Source: Pseudomonadota bacterium
GTDB lineage: Bacteria; Pseudomonadota; Gammaproteobacteria; Pseudomonadales; Moraxellaceae
Direction of reading: 5' to 3'
Assembly: GCA_023393635.1 (NCBI GenBank)
Contig: JAEWKT010000001.1
Coordinates: 1-8,407, forward strand
DNA length: 8,407 bases
The position numbers and the translations under genes were made by a program. Every line of letters begins with the position of its first letter. Within the stretch, counting starts at the first letter, position 1. A model generated the notes under the pieces. It did not search any database, was not told the origin of the DNA, and saw nothing but the letters and a program-made list of their open reading frames with translations. Shown in pieces: positions 1 through 4,328 of the stretch.

Positions 1-309
1 CCTTCGGCGCAGGGCATCGATGCGCAGCCTGTCGCTGGCGCGCAGGCTGCGGCCGCGCCCGCTGGCCAGGCCATTGGTGACGTGAGCAACGGAGCAGCAA
101 CGAAGTTGGTCGAGGGCATGAAGGTGCTGGTGCTGTCCACCGCTTCGGCACCGAAGAAGGCTCCCTTCATCGGCAAACAGGGCGAGTTGCGCTACCTGGT
201 GGGCCAGAGCCGCACTAACTGGCGCGTAGCTTTTCCCGAAATCGTGAAGCGCGGCATGTCCGTTGTTGAGACGTTCAGCGCAACCGAGTTGGAGGTGATC
301 CATGGATGA
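1..309 (+). CDS. Partial phage-type protein, C-terminal part (start outside window)
   Basis: The reading frame is open from the first base to the TGA at 307-309, so this is the 3' end of a longer gene. The GTG at 82 need not be the start. The visible protein begins with about 25 residues rich in Ala, Gln, Pro and Gly, which look like a flexible linker. A compact C-terminal domain of about 70 residues follows (KLVEGMKVLVL near its start, TELEVI near its end). The alternating hydrophobic pattern with a GK.GE turn suggests a small beta-barrel of SH3-like type, but this is inference from pattern only. The stop overlaps the start of the next gene by 8 bases. I do not recognise the family. Base composition matches the downstream phage-type genes. 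Confidence 0.65.
   Translation, partial: PSAQGIDAQPVAGAQAAAAPAGQAIGDVSNGAATKLVEGMKVLVLSTASAPKKAPFIGKQGELRYLVGQSRTNWRVAFPEIVKRGMSVVETFSATELEVIHG
291..301 (+). promoter_or_regulatory. Extended Shine-Dalgarno sequence for the gene at 302
   Basis: GGAGGTGATCC matches eleven consecutive bases of the complement of the 16S rRNA 3' end (TAAGGAGGTGATCC), with six bases between GGAGG and the ATG at 302. It lies inside the 3' end of the upstream gene. This supports the start at 302 and suggests strong translation coupled to termination of the preceding frame. Confidence 0.7.
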
Positions 310-541
310 CCAGGTCATCACGCCAGCCATTGAGTGGCATGCGGCCGACTCTGGCTACCAGGCCCACCACAACCGCTGCGCGCACTGCATCGCCGCAGGC
401 GCCACCCAGGGCGAGCGCGGCCGCTGCACTGTAGGCCAGGCCCTTTGGTCCACCTACGTCGACGCCGGCCTGCCGACTTTCTTCAACCCCGCCATCACCA
501 AAGGAACGAGCGCATGCGCCTCTACGTCTCCGGCCCAATGA
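302..541 (+). CDS. Small phage-type protein with CxxC motif
   Basis: 79 residues. The start is chosen for the excellent ribosome binding site at 291-301 and the 8-base overlap with the preceding stop. A Cys pair, CAHC, lies at residues 26-29 after His22-His23, with another Cys at 42 in a GERGRC turn and then an ALW..Y segment. The His/Cys spacing could bind a metal, but this is not shown. The layout (CxxC, AAG, a Gly/Arg-rich turn, Cys, LW..Y) resembles small uncharacterised proteins of betaproteobacterial phages; that resemblance is recalled, not searched. The last 28 bases overlap the DUF4406 gene. The C-terminal tail (about residues 68-79) is low-complexity Ser/Thr/Ala and may be a by-product of the overlap. 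Function unknown. Confidence 0.6.
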   Translation: MDDQVITPAIEWHAADSGYQAHHNRCAHCIAAGATQGERGRCTVGQALWSTYVDAGLPTFFNPAITKGTSACASTSPAQ

Positions 542-840
542 CGGGCCTGCCTGATCTGAACTACCCCGCATTCAACCGGGCAGCGCAGGACCTGCTCGCG
601 GCCGGCTACCAGGTCACCAACCCGGTGGACAAGGACGTACCCACGTCCGAGCCATGGCTGGTGCACATGCGCGCCGACATCAAGATGATGATGGACTGCG
701 ACGGCCTGGCCATCCTACCCGGGTGGGAAGCATCGAAGGGCGCGAACATCGAAATTCACCTCGCCCACGGCCTCGGCATGCCAGTGCATGGCCTGGTGGC
801 CTGGCTGGCCCTGGCCAAGCCCGCGAAGGTGGCGGCATGA
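514..840 (+). CDS. DUF4406 family protein (nucleoside deoxyribosyltransferase-like fold)
   Basis: 108 residues from the ATG at 514. AAGGA about eight bases upstream supports this start over the longer frame from 334. Motifs seen: RLYVSGPMTG at residues 2-11, the MR.DI.MM..CDG.A.LPGW helix-strand region in the middle, and EASKGANIEIHLAHGLGMPV toward the C-terminus. SGPMTG together with a GW..SKGA.IE segment is the signature of DUF4406, a family common in phages and related in fold to nucleoside 2-deoxyribosyltransferases. The Glu in GANIE is at the place of the catalytic Glu of that superfamily. The substrate is not known, so a role in nucleotide metabolism of the element is inference. The stop overlaps the next start (ATGA at 837-840). 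Confidence 0.85.
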   Translation: MRLYVSGPMTGLPDLNYPAFNRAAQDLLAAGYQVTNPVDKDVPTSEPWLVHMRADIKMMMDCDGLAILPGWEASKGANIEIHLAHGLGMPVHGLVAWLALAKPAKVAA

Positions 841-1259
841 AGCGCACCATCCAGATTGTCCTGCAGGCCTTCCAGGCCCTGCGCCAAGGCGTGGCCACGG
901 AGCTGCAATGGCACCAGGTCGTGACGGCCATGCGTGTGGCAGATGCGGTGGCCATCGGCCGAGGTTCGAAGGCAGAACGCGCCCACATCGCCCATGCCAT
1001 TCAGTCGCTCGGCGGAATACGTGCCCGCGCAATGCAGTCCGGCGAATGGTTGCCCGTGGAGATCCACTTCGCCGAGATCGACGCCGTCGACGTCGGCGTG
1101 GAGATCTTCGCCGACCAGGTCAGCGAGGCCCCACCCCATAGCGCCCATTACTTCGTACACGTGTGCACCATCAGCGCCCGTAACGCTGTCACCGACTGGA
1201 GGCCCAGTCAGTGCCCGACCGTCTCACGCCCACCCACCAACGCGGCCAGATCGGCCTGA
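837..1259 (+). CDS. Hypothetical phage-type protein
   Basis: 140 residues from the ATG at 837, which overlaps the DUF4406 stop as ATGA. AAGGTGG just upstream can serve as ribosome binding site. The N-terminal half (MKRTIQIVLQ... to about residue 70) is predicted helical with conserved-looking Trp, His and Arg positions. A short acidic/hydrophobic strand region (VEIHFAEIDAVDVGVEIF) follows, then a Ser/Pro/Thr-rich C-terminal tail that looks unstructured. No catalytic motif is seen and I do not recognise the family. The frame starting at 654 is longer but has no ribosome binding site and overlaps the DUF4406 gene extensively, so I reject it. The 3' end overlaps a possible micro-ORF at 1211-1276. 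Confidence 0.55.
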   Translation: MKRTIQIVLQAFQALRQGVATELQWHQVVTAMRVADAVAIGRGSKAERAHIAHAIQSLGGIRARAMQSGEWLPVEIHFAEIDAVDVGVEIFADQVSEAPPHSAHYFVHVCTISARNAVTDWRPSQCPTVSRPPTNAARSA

Positions 1260-1276
1260 TTGGAAACAACGAATGA
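1211..1276 (+). CDS. Possible 21-residue micro-ORF
   Basis: GTG start at 1211 preceded by TGGAGG with an eight-base spacer, then 21 codons to the TGA at 1274-1276. That stop overlaps the ATG of the next gene as ATGA. The product is basic and polar (LTPTHQRGQIGL near the centre, GNNE at the end). Two features argue for real translation: a good ribosome binding site, and the same stop-start overlap used twice upstream. Against it: it is very short and overlaps the end of the 837-1259 gene by 49 bases. It may be a translational coupler for the HTH gene, whose own ribosome binding site is weak, or the remnant of a longer gene. Confidence 0.35.
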   Translation: MPDRLTPTHQRGQIGLIGNNE

Positions 1277-1524
1277 CAGCGACAGAAGCACAGCTCGTCG
1301 ACCAGGTCAGCAAGCTGACCAGTGCAGTGAAATTTATGGCCTCAATGTTGGGATCTCGCTTAGATCGAGGCCAGCTTGCAGAGCGTATGGGCGTGCACCG
1401 CAACACACTTGCAAAGCGTTTATCTACAGATAAATCCTTTCCCCGGCCTGGGAAAGATGGGAAATGGCTACTAAGCGAAGTTATCGACTGGGAAAATCGT
1501 CAATCTTCACTTCCTCAATCATAG
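1273..1524 (+). CDS. AlpA/excisionase-like helix-turn-helix protein
   Basis: 83 residues. The first ~25 residues form an amphipathic helix (LVDQVSKLTSAVKFMASML). They are followed by a helix-turn-helix at about residues 31-50 (DRGQLAERMGVHRNTLAKRL) and a short wing ending in WLLSEVIDWE. This HTH plus 'W...EV..W' layout is typical of AlpA/excisionase-type, MerR-related DNA-binding proteins. The location near the integrase suggests a recombination directionality factor or regulator; this is inference. The start at 1273 is preferred because it overlaps the micro-ORF stop (ATGA); its own ribosome binding site is poor. Composition changes within the gene: the 5' end matches its GC-rich neighbours, while from about 1325 on it is AT-richer. 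The stop overlaps the convergent membrane-protein gene by six bases. Confidence 0.75.
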   Translation: MTATEAQLVDQVSKLTSAVKFMASMLGSRLDRGQLAERMGVHRNTLAKRLSTDKSFPRPGKDGKWLLSEVIDWENRQSSLPQS

Positions 1525-2520
1525 TAATTTCTCCAGTTTGGCCGAAATAATACCCAAGACAATAGACATTAATGCACCGGAAATGGCCATAATTATTTTA
1601 CCAACCTTCTGCACGCCAAACCTTTCAATAAGCCTCTCATCTCCCTTATTGAGCTTCAAATAGGATAATGTGGGATATGTATCAACCGCCTCCTCAATCA
1701 AATCCCCAGCCATGGAGGCAATTTTCAGCACGACAAACGAGGCAGCAAGATAAATAACGGAGAATCTCGCCCACTTATCCACTGTCGAATCAGCAGAAAA
1801 GTATTCAGGAATAGAATGCAGTGCGAAGTAGGCTATCAGCACCACCATGATGAGTTGCAAAGCCTTAGGGATAAAGTTAGAGAAAGCACGCAGTCGGTTA
1901 AGCCAAACAGTTTTCGGTATGGACTTGCACCCGCGCAACCACTCATCGAACGCTTCAACAAATCCCCGAGCAACAACATAGTCAGTGTAATCTACTGTTA
2001 TCTCAGCAGTGTGATCCAAAATAAAAGACCATAAATGCCCACGCATAAACGGAGGGGCATCTTCCTCGGCTTGCGCCATCAAACCGACCCTTGAAGTGAG
2101 TCGAATGGCAACTACATATTCCTGGGGGTGGGGGCGCTGCAGACCACCTGGAATGATAGAAAAATTATACTTAAAAACGACATTAACACATGGGTTGGTC
2201 GCGTTAGCGTTGTACGCCCGAAACCGATCAAAAGATGTAAACTGCTCTTTTCTGTCTTTATTATGAAATACAGAAATAGTCTCATTACTAGCCACAACAT
2301 TGTGCACATCACATAACTGACAGATTTTATGGTGCAATTGCTCCAAATCAGTCATATCGAGCAAAACGTTGTCTGTATAACGCTTTTTTATTTGCTCAGT
2401 TCTTCCGGTTATTTGATGATAGATAGCCTGATATTCCTTTATGGAGAATGCAGGGCTATTATTTGCCGAAGGAATCGGGCGTGCGTTGCCTGAGTCCCCG
2501 TGCTCAACAATTTCACTCAC
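1519..2520 (-). CDS. AT-rich cargo gene: unknown protein with three predicted membrane segments
   Basis: 333 residues, GTG start at 2520 with AGGA seven bases upstream. Residues 1-215 look soluble: a polar N-terminus, a helical stretch (about 26-75), then a mixed alpha/beta region with strand-like segments (CVNVVFKYNFSII, EYVVAIRLTSRVGL) and ITVDYTDYVVARGFVEAFDEW at about 174-194. Hydrophobic segments suited to span the membrane lie at about 217-238, 253-274 and 307-326, with a charged loop at 275-305. No signal peptide or known catalytic motif is seen. Three sampled 60-base lines each hold 23 G/C (38%), against about 67% in the flanking phage-type and integrase genes, pointing to separate acquisition. 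It lies alone in opposite orientation between the phage-type cluster and int, a common slot for lysogenic-conversion or defence cargo. I do not recognise the family. A role in phage exclusion or defence is speculation from context. Confidence 0.75.
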   Translation of the reverse strand: MSEIVEHGDSGNARPIPSANNSPAFSIKEYQAIYHQITGRTEQIKKRYTDNVLLDMTDLEQLHHKICQLCDVHNVVASNETISVFHNKDRKEQFTSFDRFRAYNANATNPCVNVVFKYNFSIIPGGLQRPHPQEYVVAIRLTSRVGLMAQAEEDAPPFMRGHLWSFILDHTAEITVDYTDYVVARGFVEAFDEWLRGCKSIPKTVWLNRLRAFSNFIPKALQLIMVVLIAYFALHSIPEYFSADSTVDKWARFSVIYLAASFVVLKIASMAGDLIEEAVDTYPTLSYLKLNKGDERLIERFGVQKVGKIIMAISGALMSIVLGIISAKLEKLL

Positions 2521-2540
2521 AATCGATCCTTCAGTGCTTT

Positions 2541-2565
2541 GAGATGTTACACAATATCACATCTC
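2541..2565. promoter_or_regulatory. Operator-like palindrome upstream of the membrane-protein gene
   Basis: GAGATGT at 2541-2547 and its exact reverse complement ACATCTC at 2559-2565, separated by 11 bases, sit 21-45 bases before the GTG start at 2520. On the minus strand the spacer contains TATTGT, a possible -10 element, so a dimeric regulator bound here would cover the promoter. The -35 partner is not convincing. It could instead be a leader hairpin. Confidence 0.45.
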
Positions 2566-2619
2566 GCATAGCTAGACTAGCGGGTAATTTAGCGCCAGAA
2601 AGTAGTGTGTGCGGATACC

Positions 2620-3615
2620 CTACCTGCCATCCGCAATTCTTCTAGCAATAGCACCAGCGCTTGGGTTGTAATAAACCATTGCCCGTTTTGGATTGGTCCA
2701 CCCGAACATCTTGCAAAGGTCCAGCACATGGATGCGCTGGGCAAGTCGTGTTGCAGCGGTGTGCCGGCTGTCGTGGAACGTGAATCCTGATAGTTCAGCG
2801 CGCTCCCGATACTTGCGAAACATTGCATCGAGACTTTGTGGCTTCATCCCAAAGACCAGCTCATCGTCAAACCCGCGCATGGCTTCCAGTGTGCGCAGAG
2901 TCGTAGCCACTGCCGGCACCTCCCGCCGGCCAGTCTTTCCGTCGACCACAACGAAGTGATCCGCCCTCACATCGGACCAGCGAAGCCCACATATCTCTCC
3001 GGCGCGGGCACCCGTCTGCAGCGCCAGCAGAAACGCATTGGCAACCGCTGCCGATACGCTCCGGACTGGTTGGCCAGGTGCCCAGCGCAATGCGCGCAGC
3101 ATCCTACGAATCTCGCGACCAGAGATAACACGCTCACGGTGGTCCGGCTCCTGGGGCCGCGTGACATCCTTCATGGGGTTGACGGCGATCCACTGCCACT
3201 CCCGCCTAGCTATCTCGAGCACGTGCGACAGCAGCGTCATGTCACGCAACACCGAGCTGCGAGAGTTAACCTTCAAACGGGAGTCGCGCCAAGCGGCCAG
3301 GTGCGCTGTCGTCAGCTCTGACAACCTCAACTTGGAAGGAAAGCTGTCGTGCTTCAAAAATGCATTGAGGCGCACCAGCTCTTTGACCTCACCCTTTTTC
3401 TGAGGTGAGACTTTCTCGCCGTACTCGCGCAGTGCGTCTGCTACCGTTTTGATCGTGCCAGCCTGACCGGTGGCCATGGCCCGCATTTCAGTGGAGCGAC
3501 GCGCTGCCCACTCCGTGGCCTCACGTTTTGTCGGGAACGTGCCGCTGTCACGCTGACCTCGAACCTCGATCTGAATTCGCCACGTACCTGTAGCTGTCTT
3601 GAGAGGCGTTGCCAT
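2620..3615 (-). CDS. int: Site-specific tyrosine recombinase (integrase)
   Basis: 331 residues; integrates and excises the element by strand exchange between attP and the tRNA attachment site. The N-terminal ~45 residues (TGTWRIQIEVRGQRDSGTF) form a short beta-sheet arm-DNA-binding domain. About 55-145 is the core-binding helical domain and about 160-331 the catalytic domain. Catalytic residues seen: Arg204 in TGARAGEICGLRW, Lys227 in VDGKTGRR, His281 and Arg284 in HDSRHTA, Trp306 in FGWTNPK where many relatives have His, and the nucleophile Tyr315 in MVYYNP. The length is normal and the set complete, so it is probably active. The ATG at 3615 is the only good start before an in-frame stop, but the bases before it are C-rich repeats with no Shine-Dalgarno sequence. 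GC-rich like the host, unlike the adjacent membrane-protein gene, from which it is separated by 99 bases on the same strand. Confidence 0.95.
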   Translation of the reverse strand: MATPLKTATGTWRIQIEVRGQRDSGTFPTKREATEWAARRSTEMRAMATGQAGTIKTVADALREYGEKVSPQKKGEVKELVRLNAFLKHDSFPSKLRLSELTTAHLAAWRDSRLKVNSRSSVLRDMTLLSHVLEIARREWQWIAVNPMKDVTRPQEPDHRERVISGREIRRMLRALRWAPGQPVRSVSAAVANAFLLALQTGARAGEICGLRWSDVRADHFVVVDGKTGRREVPAVATTLRTLEAMRGFDDELVFGMKPQSLDAMFRKYRERAELSGFTFHDSRHTAATRLAQRIHVLDLCKMFGWTNPKRAMVYYNPSAGAIARRIADGR

Positions 3616-3644
3616 TGGGGGAAACAGTGGGGGAAATTTGGGGG
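3616..3644. repeat. Three phased TGGGGG repeats abutting the int start codon
   Basis: TGGGGGAAA occurs at 3616-3624 and 3628-3636, and a shorter TTGGGGG copy (TGGGGG at 3639-3644) follows. Starts are 12 and 11 bases apart, about one helical turn. The first copy touches the int ATG and replaces the expected ribosome binding site. This may be a binding site for the integrase (arm site and self-repression) or for a regulator; that is inference. Confidence 0.6.
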
Positions 3645-3651
3645 CGCCGTG

Positions 3652-3668
3652 TGTGCAAACCTGTGCAA
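3652..3668. repeat. Paired TGTGCAA direct repeats, probable integrase arm sites
   Basis: TGTGCAA at 3652-3658 and 3662-3668, exactly ten bases apart. A third copy is at 3723-3729, next to the tRNA-Leu 3' end. The regular spacing and location between int and its probable attachment core fit arm-type sites of a tyrosine integrase or sites for an excisionase. Confidence 0.5.
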
Positions 3669-3688
3669 CGGGCGCACTCTAACATTTC

Positions 3689-3719
3689 CTAGACCACGCT
3701 AGACCGTTGATTTGTCTAG
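3689..3719. repeat. CTAGAC repeats, two direct and one inverted
   Basis: CTAGAC at 3689-3694 and 3699-3704, ten bases apart, with the reverse complement GTCTAG at 3714-3719. They lie between the two sets of TGTGCAA repeats in the presumed attachment region. Possible binding sites for integrase or its directionality factor. One more CTAGAC occurs at 2572-2577 past the int stop, within a small palindrome (GCTAG-A-CTAGC, 2571-2581). Confidence 0.45.
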
Positions 3720-3722
3720 CTT

Positions 3723-3739
3723 TGTGCAATTGCTGCACA
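3723..3739. repeat. Inverted repeat TGTGCA / TGCACA beside the tRNA-Leu 3' end
   Basis: TGTGCA at 3723-3728 and TGCACA at 3734-3739 with a five-base spacer, 17 bases before the tRNA CCA. It uses the same word as the direct repeats at 3652-3668. Probably part of the attachment region of the element. Confidence 0.45.
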
Positions 3740-3755
3740 GTACATAACAAGATGA

Positions 3756-3780
3756 TGGTGCCCCGAGCCGGGGTCGAACC
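3756..3780. other. Probable attachment site core in the tRNA-Leu 3' end
   Basis: Inference from layout: int and its repeat region lie directly beyond the CCA end of tRNA-Leu(UAA). Elements of this type usually recombine within the T-arm to 3' end of the tRNA and leave a direct copy at the far end. That far copy is outside the window, so the exact core is unknown. Confidence 0.5.
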
Positions 3781-3847
3781 GGCACGCCCCTTTTCAGGAA
3801 GCGGCGGATTTTAAGTCCGCAGTGTCTACCAATTTCACCATCGGGGC
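3756..3847 (-). tRNA. tRNA-Leu(UAA)
   Basis: Class II tRNA with a long variable arm, 92 bases including encoded CCA (3756-3758). The acceptor stem GCCCCGA pairs with TCGGGGC and the discriminator is A. The anticodon stem GCGGA/TCCGC encloses the loop CTTAAAA, giving anticodon TAA. The T-arm GGTTCGACCCC is intact, so the gene remains complete although an element has apparently integrated at its 3' end. It is the last of the four-tRNA group. Confidence 0.95.
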
Positions 3848-3954
3848 GCCGTTCACAAGCAATGTGAACCACAAGGCAGGCGTTAAGCTTGCCCGGAAGC
3901 CTGCGCACTGCATGCCACAGGCAGTGCGACACATCACTACCGACCTGCAGAGCG

Positions 3955-3986
3955 AAAAAAAAGGGAAGCTGAAAGCTTCCCTTTTT
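3955..3986 (-). terminator. Rho-independent terminator after the second tRNA-Gly
   Basis: On the minus strand GGGAAGCT-TTC-AGCTTCCC forms an eight-pair stem (3981-3963) with a three-base loop. It is flanked upstream by an A-run and followed by eight T. It begins about 8 bases past the tRNA CCA end. If it works, the downstream tRNA-Leu needs its own promoter or read-through. Confidence 0.85.
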
Positions 3987-3993
3987 ACAAAAA

Positions 3994-4069
3994 TGGAGCG
4001 GGAAAAGAGTCTCGAACTCTCGACCTCAACCTTGGCAAGGTTGCGCTCTACCAACTGAGCTATTCCCGC
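3994..4069 (-). tRNA. tRNA-Gly(GCC), promoter-distal copy
   Basis: 76 bases including encoded CCA (3994-3996). The acceptor stem is GCGGGAA/TTCCCGC with discriminator T, as expected for Gly. The anticodon stem CAACC/GGTTG encloses TTGCCAA, giving anticodon GCC. The sequence is identical to the copy at 4329-4404. It is preceded by its own promoter (4108-4138) and followed by a terminator. Confidence 0.97.
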
Positions 4070-4074
4070 ATTTA
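3994..4074. repeat. 81-bp direct repeat, copy A (tRNA-Gly)
   Basis: Identical to 4329-4409: the whole tRNA-Gly plus five bases of 5' leader. Each copy is followed by a related hairpin terminator, so a tRNA-plus-terminator unit was probably duplicated. Confidence 0.9.
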
Positions 4075-4107
4075 CCAAAGTGCGTTACGCGCTTCAGCAA
4101 GACTTAA

Positions 4108-4138
4108 ATTATAGCACCGTTTTTGCCGTGTCTTTCAA
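4108..4138 (-). promoter_or_regulatory. Promoter for tRNA-Gly (promoter-distal copy)
   Basis: On the minus strand a perfect -10 TATAAT at 4113-4108 is preceded by TG one base upstream (extended -10), with a TTGAAA -35 candidate at 4138-4133. The spacer is 19 bases, longer than ideal, but the extended -10 can compensate. Transcription would start about 30 bases before the tRNA 5' end. Confidence 0.7.
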
Positions 4139-4202
4139 CATTCGCGACCAGTGCTTACCGACCTTCTTAACCCGTCCCACTACGTCGCGAGTGAGACCCA
4201 TC

Positions 4203-4276
4203 TGGAGGCGCGGGCCGGAGTCGAACCGACCTACACGGATTTGCAATCCGGTGCATAACCGCTTTGCTACCGCGCC
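4203..4276 (-). tRNA. tRNA-Cys(GCA)
   Basis: 74 bases including encoded CCA (4203-4205). The acceptor stem is GGCGCGG/CCGCGCC with discriminator T, typical for Cys. The anticodon loop TTGCAAA gives anticodon GCA, and the T-arm GGTTCGACTCC is present. It lies 52 bases after the upstream tRNA-Gly, with a terminator-like hairpin in between, so it must depend on read-through or processing of the upstream transcript. Confidence 0.96.
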
Positions 4277-4293
4277 CTACCGAAACCCTTAAC

Positions 4294-4322
4294 AAAAAGG
4301 GGAAGCGAAAGCCTCCCCTTTT
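4294..4322 (-). terminator. Terminator-like hairpin between tRNA-Gly and tRNA-Cys
   Basis: On the minus strand GGGGAGGC-TTTC-GCTTCCCC forms an eight-pair stem (one G-U pair) with a four-base loop. It is preceded by AAAA and followed by TTTTT. It strongly resembles the terminator at 3955-3986. Its place inside a tRNA group suggests partial termination or a processing signal rather than a full stop. Confidence 0.65.
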
Positions 4323-4328
4323 AGAAAC

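Larger units (their letters stand above)
1..3775. mobile_element. Right end of a tRNA-Leu-integrated element, probably a prophage
   Basis: Seen: a tyrosine integrase gene next to and downstream of the 3' end of a tRNA-Leu gene, a repeat-rich 140-base stretch between them, a plus-strand run of small overlapping genes including a DUF4406 protein and an excisionase-like HTH protein, and an AT-rich membrane-protein gene in opposite orientation. Known: many prophages and integrative elements insert in the 3' end of tRNA genes and carry int at the tRNA-proximal end. Inferred: the element runs from the tRNA-Leu 3' end leftward past base 1. The exact boundary inside the tRNA 3' end (about 3756-3780) cannot be fixed because the matching direct repeat at the other end is not in the window. 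No structural, lysis or packaging gene is visible, so prophage versus other integrative element is not settled. Confidence 0.8.

Noticed and set aside
334..513. Upstream extension of the DUF4406 gene to 334
   Set aside because: The extra residues are Arg/Pro-rich shadow of the CxxC gene; the DUF4406 motif begins right at the ATG at 514.
654..836. Upstream extension of the 837-1259 gene to 654
   Set aside because: It overlaps the DUF4406 gene, is Arg/Pro/His-rich shadow sequence and lacks a ribosome binding site; 837 has the ATGA overlap.
1113..1311. 12-base word GACCAGGTCAGC at 1113-1124 and 1300-1311
   Set aside because: Both copies encode DQVS in different genes and no further similarity surrounds them; probably chance in GC-rich coding DNA.
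2571..2581. GCTAG-A-CTAGC palindrome containing CTAGAC past the int stop, as a distal arm site
   Set aside because: A six-base match over 1.1 kb away from the others could be chance; no second copy nearby supports it, so it is only mentioned, not called.
2836..3321. Plus-strand frame opposite the integrase
   Set aside because: The integrase has a complete catalytic set; the opposite frame is low-complexity and lacks a supported start.
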